Origin: Neglectibacter timonensis
GTDB lineage: Bacteria; Bacillota; Clostridia; Oscillospirales; Acutalibacteraceae
Length of the DNA stretch: 64,000 nt
Direction: 5' to 3'
Assembly: GCF_900048895.1 (NCBI RefSeq)
Contig: NZ_LT160640.1
Coordinates: 1,380,758-1,444,757 of the forward strand
Positions 17,243 through 25,434 of this stretch are shown here, piece by piece. A program made the translations under genes and the position numbers. Below the pieces are notes generated by a model, which was given only the letters and a program-made list of their open reading frames with translations, was not told the origin of the DNA and did not search any database. Each line of letters begins with the position of its first letter. Position 1 is the stretch's first letter.

Positions 17243-18796
17243 TCATGTCAAATAGACCGTAAGCAATGCCATACCCATTGCAGGTATCTTTAACGTGACG
17301 GAAGCTTCCTCCTGTTCAACTGGAATCTCCAAAAGCTCACGCTCCAGTTCAGAGGCAGCTTTCAACTCTTCTAGCTGTGATTTTGTGACATACTCAGGGG
17401 ATCCTTGCTCCCTCCAGCGGGCAATGGCATTAGCATGGGTGTCGTCGACACGTTCCACCTGGGCTTTCAGCACAGCTTCCTCAGAGATCTTCAGGCCTTT
17501 CAGTGTAATCTGAACCTCTTCCTCCTCAATAGGATGCAGTAGGGAATGATGATTCACCGCCAAAAGCTGTATCGCGCCGGCAGCAGCATGTTTTATCGCA
17601 TAGAGATCCAGCGTCCCCTCAGCCAGTCTCTGCTCATAGAGGGAATCTCCCAGCATATGCAGCAGCTGAAAAGCTCGGTAAGACGCTTTTGGAACGCCAT
17701 GCAGCGTCAGAAGGCCGAAACCGCCATGAAATTCCGCGCTGGGCATTCCATTTTCTTCGAAAATATCGCTGAAGGTCCAGTAGGAATACCCATTTACTAG
17801 CCCTACGCCGTCCAATACCGTCTTGGCGATGAAAGAAGAACCGAAAGGACCATCCGAAGGAAGGCCCGCCAGACTGTTCCATTCGGTATAATAGACTGGC
17901 AGACCGTCAGCCTCCTGAACTGCCTTTCTGGTCATCTGTGTGACAACACCCCGGTCCACGCGTTCCCACAAATGTGCCTGAAAGGCCTCCATCTTTTCCC
18001 GAAAGGTCTTTCTAAATTCCGGATCTTCCATCTGTTCCGGCGTTGGACGCCCAAAATTGGCACTGTCCTCCACGCCATATCCCAAAACCACATCTGTAGG
18101 GTAGTGATGAGTGGAGATAAAATCTATAGGCGCCTGATTTTTTCGACAGAATTCCACCATTTCCGGAATCCATGCATTGTTGGAGGTGGCGGGACCTCCA
18201 ACTCGCAGGAATCGATCCTCGGATTTGACTGCTTCAGCTGTCACCTGATACAGTTTGAAGTAATCCTCCATAGAGCCTGCAAAAAAACCGTCTGGAGAAT
18301 CAGGTCCCCCAAGATTAGGCTCATTCCATACCTCAAAGAACCACTGGCGCACTTCTGTGCGTCCATACCGGTCCAGCAAATGCCGCACAAAGGTGCGGAT
18401 AAACCAGGACCACTTATCATGGTCTGCCGGCGGAGCTGTGTTTCCCTTATAATGGAACACTGTGGCATTCTTGCTCTTCAGGCAGTCTGGCATGAAGCCC
18501 AGCTCAATGAAGGGCTTCATGTTGATGGAGAGAAGAAAATCAAACACACTGTCGATATTGGTAAAAGAAAGCTGCACGCCATTGCCGAAACGCTCCTGTA
18601 CCAACACACTCATATCGTCGTCGAACAGGCCGTGGAACCGCACATAACGAAAGCCGATCTCTCTCTGACACTGTTCCAGTTGCTTGCGGTAGTCCTCCCG
18701 TAGCGCAGTGGTTCCATGGCAGCTTCCTACACACAGCTCCCAATATTTTTGCAGCGGTTTGACCGCAGAATTCACGTCTAATTGAAATTGTTTCAT
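17243..18796 (-). CDS. GH39 family beta-xylosidase-like glycosidase
   Basis: 517 residues, a (beta/alpha)8 glycosidase of family GH39 with the C-terminal beta domain expected for family members. Probable acid/base glutamate is in FEVWNEPN and the nucleophile in YYTEWNS. Other family marks are RYVRFHG near residue 50 and STHHYP. GH39 enzymes remove xylose from xylo-oligosaccharides, though some act on other beta-linked sugars. There is no signal peptide, so it works inside the cell on imported oligosaccharides. It is last in the operon lipoprotein, permease, permease, GH39, which fits import followed by hydrolysis. ATG 18796 follows AAAGGAG at 9 bases. Confidence 0.93.
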   Translation of the reverse strand: MKQFQLDVNSAVKPLQKYWELCVGSCHGTTALREDYRKQLEQCQREIGFRYVRFHGLFDDDMSVLVQERFGNGVQLSFTNIDSVFDFLLSINMKPFIELGFMPDCLKSKNATVFHYKGNTAPPADHDKWSWFIRTFVRHLLDRYGRTEVRQWFFEVWNEPNLGGPDSPDGFFAGSMEDYFKLYQVTAEAVKSEDRFLRVGGPATSNNAWIPEMVEFCRKNQAPIDFISTHHYPTDVVLGYGVEDSANFGRPTPEQMEDPEFRKTFREKMEAFQAHLWERVDRGVVTQMTRKAVQEADGLPVYYTEWNSLAGLPSDGPFGSSFIAKTVLDGVGLVNGYSYWTFSDIFEENGMPSAEFHGGFGLLTLHGVPKASYRAFQLLHMLGDSLYEQRLAEGTLDLYAIKHAAAGAIQLLAVNHHSLLHPIEEEEVQITLKGLKISEEAVLKAQVERVDDTHANAIARWREQGSPEYVTKSQLEELKAASELERELLEIPVEQEEASVTLKIPAMGMALLTVYLT

Positions 18797-18845
18797 CTGA
18801 ATAAACTCCTTTGATTTTTTCCAAATCTGCCGTTTCTTAATTTTA

Positions 18846-19736
18846 TCACCCTTTTACTGCGCCGATGGTGATTCCTTTTACAAAATACTTCTGGAAGAAA
18901 GGATAAATGATAAGTGCTGGCAGCGCACCCAGTACAGCTACCGCCATCTTGATTCCCGTGGAGGGCAGCGGGCCCATCTGCTGGTTTCCGGCAGCCGCCG
19001 TATTGGCGCTGCTCATCAGGAACTGCACATCCATCAACATCCGGTTGAGCAACACTTGAATGCTGTACAGACTGTCATTTTGAATATAATACAGGCCGTT
19101 GAGCCAATCATTCCAATAGCCAAGCCCCGTCAGAAGTGCCAGCGTGGCAATAATCGGCAGCGACATGGGCAGCACAATTTTCAGCAGAATCCGCATTTCC
19201 CCTGCTCCGTCAATTCTGGCCGCCTCAATGACAGCATCGGGAATATTGGAAGAAAAATAGGTACGCATCATAATGACATAGAACGCACCCATCAGCAGGT
19301 TGGGAACCAACAGTGCAAAAATGGTATTTTTGATGTGGAAGGTTTGGGTCCACATAATATATGTAGGCACCAGGCCGCCGTTAAAAAGCATGGTGAAAAA
19401 GATGAAGAAAGAGAAAATATAGCGGCCTGGCAGATCCTTTCGGGACAGAGGGTAGGCCATCAGGGTGGTCATAACCAGGCTGATACAGGTGCCTGCCACT
19501 GTGACGAAGGCAGAAATCATATATCCTCTTACAATAGAACTGGAATCCACCAGTAGATATTGATATGCATCTGCGCTGAGCTTGGCCGGAAAGAAGGAGT
19601 ACCCGTTCATGATTAGCCAGTTTTCATCTGCAAAGGAGGACATAATCAGCAGCAGGAAGGGCAGAACACACACGAGGCACAGCAAAACCATGATACCATG
19701 CACAACAACCTGAAAAGTTTTATTTCTCTCTACCAT
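18846..19736 (-). CDS. Carbohydrate ABC transporter permease (LplC/YtcP type)
   Basis: 296 residues with six membrane helices and the EAA loop (EAARIDGAGEMRILLKIVLPMS), where the permease docks on the ATPase. The sequence ends YPFFQKYFVKGITIGAVKG, the standard C-terminus of the LplC/YtcP branch that imports oligosaccharides. ATG 19736 follows GAGGGGGC; an ATG 54 bases earlier lies inside the preceding gene. It pairs with the permease gene 13 bases upstream. No ATPase gene is present in the locus; systems of this type usually share an MsmX-like ATPase encoded elsewhere. Confidence 0.92.
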   Translation of the reverse strand: MVERNKTFQVVVHGIMVLLCLVCVLPFLLLIMSSFADENWLIMNGYSFFPAKLSADAYQYLLVDSSSIVRGYMISAFVTVAGTCISLVMTTLMAYPLSRKDLPGRYIFSFFIFFTMLFNGGLVPTYIMWTQTFHIKNTIFALLVPNLLMGAFYVIMMRTYFSSNIPDAVIEAARIDGAGEMRILLKIVLPMSLPIIATLALLTGLGYWNDWLNGLYYIQNDSLYSIQVLLNRMLMDVQFLMSSANTAAAGNQQMGPLPSTGIKMAVAVLGALPALIIYPFFQKYFVKGITIGAVKG

Positions 19737-19749
19737 AAATACTGCCCCC

Positions 19750-20691
19750 TCAAAACAGCGCGTTCTCAGAATCGAGCTTCCTGACGACAAAGTTTGCCGT
19801 CAGTACCAGTACAAAACCTACCAAGGATTGATATACCCCTGCAGCCGACGCCATGCCCACGTTGTTCAGCTGCATCATACTGCGGTAAACAAAGGTGTCG
19901 ATGGTGTTGGTTACATCCATCAGTGCTCCCGAATTCATAGGCACCTGATAGAACAGGCCGAAATCAGAATAAAAGATGCGGCCTATACTCATCAGAGTCA
20001 GCGTGATGATGGTAGGCTTCAACCCCGGGAGGGTGACATGCAGGAATTGTTTCCAACGATTGGCCCCGTCGATTACTGCAGCTTCGTAATAACCTTGGTC
20101 AATCCCTACCAGTACAGAAAAATAGATGATGCTGTTATATCCGAATACTTTCCATACCTGTACCAGAATCAGGATAAATGGCCAATACTGCGGAGACGCA
20201 TACCAGGAAACCGGTTCTTTTCCCATGGCGCCTAAAATAGAGTTATTGACAAAACCTGTGTCCGTGGCCAAAAAAGCGTTGACCAGATAGCTGACTATAA
20301 CGATGGAGATCAAAAACGGCACTAGTACAATAGTTTGATATACCTGCTGGGCTTTTTTTATCTTGATTTCATTGAGCAGTACCGCTACCGCTATGGCAAA
20401 CAGCGTACCTATGACGATGAACGCCAGATTGTACAACAGCGTATTTCTAGTGATCAGCAGTGCATCTTTGGTGCGGAACAGAAACTCAAAATTCTTTAGC
20501 CCTATGTTTGGACTGTTATAAAGGCCCAGGCGGGTATTGTACTGCTTGAACGCCACTACAATACCCGTCATTGGGATATAGTTATTGATAATGATATAGG
20601 CAATGCCGGGAACCATCATCAGATAGAGCGGTAGATATCGAACAAAATGCTTTTTCTCTTTTACCGGCCGTACGGCTGATACTTTTGCCAC
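19750..20691 (-). CDS. Carbohydrate ABC transporter permease (LplB/YtcO-like)
   Basis: 313 residues with six membrane helices. The N-terminus is short and basic, the first helix contains LMMVPGIAYIIINNYIPM, and the EAA loop reads EAAVIDGANRWKQFLHVTLPGL. This is the LplB half of a CUT1-type oligosaccharide importer. The start is GTG 20691, with AAGGAGG seven bases before it. Between this gene and the upstream lipoprotein gene lies a hairpin with a T run (20728-20754), so the permeases are probably made at a lower level than the lipoprotein. Confidence 0.92.
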   Translation of the reverse strand: MAKVSAVRPVKEKKHFVRYLPLYLMMVPGIAYIIINNYIPMTGIVVAFKQYNTRLGLYNSPNIGLKNFEFLFRTKDALLITRNTLLYNLAFIVIGTLFAIAVAVLLNEIKIKKAQQVYQTIVLVPFLISIVIVSYLVNAFLATDTGFVNNSILGAMGKEPVSWYASPQYWPFILILVQVWKVFGYNSIIYFSVLVGIDQGYYEAAVIDGANRWKQFLHVTLPGLKPTIITLTLMSIGRIFYSDFGLFYQVPMNSGALMDVTNTIDTFVYRSMMQLNNVGMASAAGVYQSLVGFVLVLTANFVVRKLDSENALF

Positions 20692-20727
20692 GGCAAATCC
20701 TCCTTATCGAAATTTAGCTGGCGGTTC

Positions 20728-20754
20728 AAAAAAGTGCGGGCAGTCGGCCCGCAC
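20728..20754 (-). terminator. Intra-operon hairpin/attenuator after the lipoprotein gene
   Basis: Minus strand reads GTGCGGG, short loop, CCCGCAC followed by TTTTTT. This intrinsic-terminator form lies inside the operon between binding-protein and permease genes and probably allows partial read-through. Confidence 0.7.
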
Positions 20755-20832
20755 CCGGAGAAGGAGCCATCCTACCGGGAAAGCTCCGCCGGGCGCGCTG
20801 CCTTCCACCCGCCTTTTTCAGTCATGCATAAA

Positions 20833-22407
20833 TCATTTATTTTCCGCCATCCAAGCATCCAGTTTGCTCTGCTTATCCTGGATAATTGTATCAAGACCGG
20901 CGTCCCTGAGCTCTTGGTTAAACTTGCCTAGGTCGGTTTCCGGATTTAACGCGCCGGATTGCAGCGCCTTGACGTATTTATTGAGCACATTTGTGCAGGA
21001 AGTAACCTCATTGATGACGTCCGCGTTATCCCACACAAATCCCTTTGCGACGGACGCAGGGGCATTGGCATTAAACTCCCCCAGTTTCTTCCAGAGGTCG
21101 GGATCATCGCCTTCAAATACATAAGAAATCTGTTCGTTGGCAGCACCCCAGGCCAGGTTGGAGTAACCGGTGGAGCCAGCCTCCACACCGTCGGCGTAAC
21201 CGACGATCCCCTGCTCCTCATCCACAAATTTCCAGTGCTTTCCTTCGATACCGTAGATAAAAATGTTGGAGAAATCAGGATTCATGTACATTTCGTTAAT
21301 CACCTGCATGGCGCGTTCCGGCTTTTCGCTATTGTTGGCAATGCACCAGCGCAGACCAATGTTCGCAGAGGTGCTGTATTCCTCCACTAAAGGAGCGATA
21401 TAGACCTCTTTACCGCAATTGCGGACCCATTCTGCCTCTATACCGGGCTTGATATTGGTAATAAAGGAGAATGCTTTGCCAGCGCCCAGCAAACTGTTGG
21501 CGGATTCCGTACTACTGGCAGCGTCGGGCTGCATGTATCCCTTCTGGTTAAAATCGTACATGGTGTTGATCCAGTCCACATAAGAGGCCGTCTCAAACAG
21601 GTTGACAACCTTAGGGTCGACCTCAGTGGTCAATGCATCCTCCAGCACGCCCAGGCAGCTGTCATCGCACAGGGAATCGATCCGCAAAGGACGGCGGATG
21701 TCGCCGAAATCCGCAATGAGCATATACATTTCCGGATGTTCCGCCTTAACCTTTTCAAAGATGGGCTCAGCGTCCTTCAGCGTTTTTATGCTCTCCCAAT
21801 CGATACCCATAGCGTCCACAACGTCCTTCACCATTAGCAGACCGAAAGCGCTGGCCTTTTCGATGTTATAGGGAACACCCGTAATATTTCCGTTGATCGT
21901 AACGCACTGCCAGTCCAGATCGCTGATTGCAGCCTTGGTGTCAGGAGCGTATTGATCCAGATAGTCGTTCAATGGCAAGATCTGATTTTGAGACATCATG
22001 GTTGCCGGCACAAATCCAAAGGATGAAATGACATCCAGCTTTTCTCCGGAATTCAGCGCTAGGTTCGCCTGATCCTTATAAGAACCAAAACCCACACGAA
22101 CCATTTCAATGACAGTGTTGTACTTGGCCTTGGTAAGCTCCGACAACTTTGCCGCCACCTCATTTGTGTCCTCTGTTTTGGCGTCGCCGAAGTACATGAT
22201 CTTTACAGTATATTCTTCCTGCGTGCTCAAGTCCTCCGCGGAAACCCCACTGCCGGATTCAGCCGGAGCGGAAGTATTCGTAGCGCTGTTCCCATCGGTA
22301 CTGGAGGACGGTGCCGCGGAAGAATTTCCGTCTCCACCGCAGGCTGCCATCGTGGCCGTCAGCATTGCTGCCGCCAGGATCGCCGACATGATTTTTTTCA
22401 GCTTCAT
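20833..22407 (-). CDS. Extracellular solute-binding lipoprotein of the glycan ABC importer
   Basis: 524 residues, a family 1-type binding lipoprotein (LplA/YtcQ-like). The signal peptide has a KLKK start, a hydrophobic core and lipobox TMAAC with the lipidated Cys23, followed by a Ser/Gly/Asn-rich linker to about residue 60. The mature domain starts EYTVKIMYFGD. It captures an oligosaccharide for the two permeases downstream; with the GH39 enzyme in the same operon, a xylo-oligosaccharide is the best guess. ATG 22407 follows AAAGGAG. Upstream are two near-identical 24-base direct repeats, possible binding sites of the YesN-type regulator encoded on the other side. Confidence 0.93.
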   Translation of the reverse strand: MKLKKIMSAILAAAMLTATMAACGGDGNSSAAPSSSTDGNSATNTSAPAESGSGVSAEDLSTQEEYTVKIMYFGDAKTEDTNEVAAKLSELTKAKYNTVIEMVRVGFGSYKDQANLALNSGEKLDVISSFGFVPATMMSQNQILPLNDYLDQYAPDTKAAISDLDWQCVTINGNITGVPYNIEKASAFGLLMVKDVVDAMGIDWESIKTLKDAEPIFEKVKAEHPEMYMLIADFGDIRRPLRIDSLCDDSCLGVLEDALTTEVDPKVVNLFETASYVDWINTMYDFNQKGYMQPDAASSTESANSLLGAGKAFSFITNIKPGIEAEWVRNCGKEVYIAPLVEEYSTSANIGLRWCIANNSEKPERAMQVINEMYMNPDFSNIFIYGIEGKHWKFVDEEQGIVGYADGVEAGSTGYSNLAWGAANEQISYVFEGDDPDLWKKLGEFNANAPASVAKGFVWDNADVINEVTSCTNVLNKYVKALQSGALNPETDLGKFNQELRDAGLDTIIQDKQSKLDAWMAENK

Positions 22408-22501
22408 GTTACTGCATCTCCTTTATATTCACCAAAATTCCCTATCCGGGAGTACATTTATCCTAGCATATCCACTATTGCCCCGAAAGAATCTTTGTGA
22501 C

Positions 22502-22587
22502 TTATTCCTGTTAATTTTCTGACCTATCTAAATTATCATTGGTGTTCAGTATTAAAAAAATGATTATTTCTGTTAAGAATCTGACCT
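22502..22587 (-). promoter_or_regulatory. Direct-repeat operator candidate for the AraC-type response regulator
   Basis: Two direct repeats at 22502-22525 and 22564-22587 share 20 of 24 positions (plus strand TTATTYCTGTTAA, three variable bases, TCTGACCT). Their starts are 62 bases apart, close to six helical turns. They lie just upstream of a weak promoter for the lipoprotein operon (candidate -10 TAGGAT at 22460-22465, poor -35). This arrangement is typical of an AraC-type activator site, and YesN-like gene 25431-27014 is the obvious candidate. Confidence 0.6.
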
Positions 22588-22644
22588 TCTTTTCTTTTTC
22601 CCTTTTTACTTTTCTTAATTCTGTACAAAACGGTCTGAAATCAA

Positions 22645-22673
22645 TTGACCAAAAAACAGAAACCCTTTATAAT
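22645..22673 (+). promoter_or_regulatory. Promoter of the DUF3788-type gene
   Basis: TTGACC (22645-22650), 17-base spacer, TATAAT (22668-22673). Leader of about 85 bases to ATG 22765. Confidence 0.75.
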
Positions 22674-22764
22674 AAAAAACATTGGAGATTCTCCTGGTTC
22701 ATCAACTTGTCGGAAGCACTGCATTCCCTCTCCGGAGCGGTACTGCTATATAAAGGAGGCAGCC

Positions 22765-23190
22765 ATGTACGAACGTATGCTGGAGAGGCAAACTCCACCC
22801 ACTTATGAGGACATGATCCTCTATTGCGGCGGCGCCGGAACTCTATTCCAAGAATTGAACAGGATGCTCAGAGCAGAATTCCACACGCAGACATTAATCC
22901 GATTTCCCTATGGAAAAAAGTATGGCTGGGGCGTGAAACACTGTAAAAAAAGCAGGTATATCTGCGATATTTTTGCCGAAGCCGGTGCCTTTACCGTAAT
23001 GCTCAGAATGACAAACAGGCAATTTGAAAGTGTTTATGACAAATTGTCGGAATCCACGCAGAGAGAAATTGACGGGAAATACCCCTGTGGGGATGGAGGA
23101 TGGATCCATCTCCGCATTCTGAACAGGGTACAGTTTGATGATGCCATAGGGCTGTTGCTGGTGAAACTTGGAGAGAAACGGCCTGTATAA
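22765..23190 (+). CDS. DUF3788-type small cytoplasmic protein
   Basis: 141 residues that resemble the DUF3788 family: N-terminal PTYEDMILYCGGAGTLFQEL, a central basic FPYGKKYGWGVKHCKKSRYICDI stretch, and the C-terminal GGWIHLRILNRVQFDDAIGLLLVK (motifs shortened, resemblance only). It has no membrane segment. Its function is unknown; comparable proteins are widespread as single genes in Firmicutes. ATG 22765 has AAAGGAGG seven bases upstream. It has its own promoter and lies between the divergent glycan operon and the YesM-like gene, without evidence that it belongs to that system. Confidence 0.8.
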   Translation: MYERMLERQTPPTYEDMILYCGGAGTLFQELNRMLRAEFHTQTLIRFPYGKKYGWGVKHCKKSRYICDIFAEAGAFTVMLRMTNRQFESVYDKLSESTQREIDGKYPCGDGGWIHLRILNRVQFDDAIGLLLVKLGEKRPV

Positions 23191-23664
23191 ATTATTAAGC
23201 CGTTGCCGGCAAGAAAAGAAGCTGATCGCGACTGGTTGTGCGCCCAACAAAACTCTTTTTTTGAAAACTTTGTTTTCAAAAACTGAAGAGGGGCGCCCCT
23301 CTTCGTCAGGTTGAAACTCGGATGAATTCCGGGTTTTTAGTCTTGTAATAAATATCCGTCAAGAGTAGGCGGAGCGCTTTGATGGAAACAACTGCAGCCA
23401 ATCTAAGAAATTGCGCACGGTAAACCAACAGTCGATTGTTCCAACACCATGCATGTGGTATGCTGAAAAAACAACAAAAAAAGAAGCATATGAATTTGGC
23501 ACAGATAATCTATCCAATCGCCCGGATGCAGAGGGTTGAGCGGGGCAAATCAATATACACCCGGCAAAACAGGGACGGCAGCGCATGGGCTCGGGAGTGC
23601 ACCGAAGCACGGCCAAGGTTTCCTGAACCGAGTTCCTAACCGCAAGAGAGGTTTAACCGTAAAT
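23191..23664. other. Intergenic region with a 20-bp palindrome
   Basis: 474 bases without a supported gene. It holds an A/T hairpin near 23262-23280 (GAAAAC/GTTTTC) and a perfect palindrome at 23285-23304 (arms GAAGAGGGGC / GCCCCTCTTC), together possibly the terminator of the DUF3788-type gene. A weak promoter, TTGTTC with a 17-base spacer and TATGCT (about 23437-23465), may drive the YesM-like gene. No copy of the 22502/22564 repeat was found here. Confidence 0.5.
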
Positions 23665-25434
23665 ATGAAACTCAACCGCACTTTCGGCTCTATGTCCTTT
23701 AAACGGAAAGCTATAGTCGTCCTCTTAATTCTCGTGCTGCCGCTATTGATTTTTATTGGCAGCTTTGCCGCCTATACCATACAGCGCCAAAATGACCAGC
23801 TCTCAGAAAGCGCCGGGAATACGCTTTCTTACTATCAAAACGCCTTTGAATCCGATGCACAGAACATTTCTTCTTATCTGGCGAATTTACTGTCCATCGA
23901 CTATGACTTTCAGCAGCTCTGCTACCGCAGATCCTATCTAGACGCCCATCTCAGCTCCTACGACCTGGTGCAGAAATTCAAACTCCAGCTGGAAGGAAAT
24001 CCTTCTTTAGGCGCACTGTTCATCCTCACTCCGGAGAACAATCTCTTTCGAGGCGCTTATAATGTGGAGGATTATTCCATGGAGGTAAAGGCGGATATCC
24101 TGAAATTTTTGAAGGAATGCGCGGTTCAGGATGACAACTGTTCCGCCAAAGGATGGACTCTACGGGAAATCGGCGGCAAGTCTTTCCTTTTCCGTTTCTT
24201 TGGAAGAAAAGACACACATACCTATTGTGTTGCGATGTTGGATCTGAACCGGGCCATTGTCCCTCAGAAAATACGCAGCAATCCTACCGCATCAGGAGCA
24301 TTTGCTTTCTTTCTTGCCTCTGACGCTGAAGACGGCGCGCTTCCTCTCAGCAGTATCACCAGATTTGAAGGGACAGGCATTGTCTTGCGTCCGCAGAAAA
24401 CCGGCTATTATATCAGCGGCGGAATACAGAAATACCTCATTGTACAGGAACCCATTGAAAACATGGGAATCTCCATCGGCTACGCCACTCCATATCTTGG
24501 CCTTTTCAGCGGGATGGACGGAGTACAGATCACACTTTTGCTTTTAAGCTGTGCACTGATCGGACTGATCCCCGTCTGCTATTTGCTGCTGCAAAAGTCA
24601 TTATTTGCACCCTTGCAGGAGATGACCGGAACCATTGAAAAACTGGGAGACGGCGATCTGTACGCAAAGATGGAGGCTCCCTTTTCCATCCAGGAATTTG
24701 AGAGTGTTCGAATTTCCTTCAATAACATGGTAGAGCGGATCCGGCAACTAAAAATTTCTTCCTATGAAAAGGAGCTAGAGGCAAAACATGCCAAGCTCCA
24801 ATATCTTCAGCTACAGATCCGTCCACATTTCTATCTAAACTGTCTGAAGAATCTGTATGCTCTGGCAGAGGCTCGGAAGTATGGCAGTATCCAAAGTGCT
24901 ATTTTGGCTCTTTCAGGATATTTGCGTTTTATTTTTAGGGACAGCATGAAGCGAATCCCTCTTTCTCAGGAGCTTCGCAGCATCCGGGACTATATGCAGC
25001 TTCAGACTCTCTGTGATGCCAATCCGCCCCAATGCCGTATGGACATCGACGCCAGCCTGGATGATTTCCTGATTCCGCCCCTTTCTCTGGTCACCTTTGT
25101 GGAGAACTCCGTACAGCACGGAACCACCTTGGACCATCCTCTTATTATCAATATCCGTGTATCGCTAATAAAAAGTAAAACAGGGGATTACGTGAGTCTG
25201 CTCGTCTCCAATAACGGGCCGGCTTTTCCCGATTCCATAATAAAGGAAGCGGCGGAGCCGGAGCCCCAGATCTACCGTTCCCAGCATGTGGGCATCATCA
25301 ACATTCGATATCGCCTACAGCTGCTGTACGGTGAAGCCGCAGCTCTTTCGCTATATAATTCAGCCGGGTCTCCCTGTGCAGAGCTTTTTTTACCTCAAAA
25401 CGAATCTAATATTAAAGAGGAGGATCCCCTATGA
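23665..25434 (+). CDS. YesM-type sensor histidine kinase
   Basis: 589 residues. A membrane helix at about 13-33, an extracellular sensor domain to about 288, a second helix (289-312), a HAMP segment, then a His_kinase (LytS/YesM-type) domain with phosphoacceptor histidine in RPHFYLN (about residue 387) and an ATP-binding domain with FVENSVQHG. The C-terminus has HVGIINIRYRLQLLYG, the usual G-box region. Such kinases pair with AraC-type response regulators to sense plant oligosaccharides outside the cell. ATG 23665 is chosen because it starts a compact N-terminus next to the first helix; the ribosome site (GAGAGG, 13 bases away) is weak. Its stop overlaps the regulator start by four bases. Confidence 0.92.
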   Translation: MKLNRTFGSMSFKRKAIVVLLILVLPLLIFIGSFAAYTIQRQNDQLSESAGNTLSYYQNAFESDAQNISSYLANLLSIDYDFQQLCYRRSYLDAHLSSYDLVQKFKLQLEGNPSLGALFILTPENNLFRGAYNVEDYSMEVKADILKFLKECAVQDDNCSAKGWTLREIGGKSFLFRFFGRKDTHTYCVAMLDLNRAIVPQKIRSNPTASGAFAFFLASDAEDGALPLSSITRFEGTGIVLRPQKTGYYISGGIQKYLIVQEPIENMGISIGYATPYLGLFSGMDGVQITLLLLSCALIGLIPVCYLLLQKSLFAPLQEMTGTIEKLGDGDLYAKMEAPFSIQEFESVRISFNNMVERIRQLKISSYEKELEAKHAKLQYLQLQIRPHFYLNCLKNLYALAEARKYGSIQSAILALSGYLRFIFRDSMKRIPLSQELRSIRDYMQLQTLCDANPPQCRMDIDASLDDFLIPPLSLVTFVENSVQHGTTLDHPLIINIRVSLIKSKTGDYVSLLVSNNGPAFPDSIIKEAAEPEPQIYRSQHVGIINIRYRLQLLYGEAAALSLYNSAGSPCAELFLPQNESNIKEEDPL

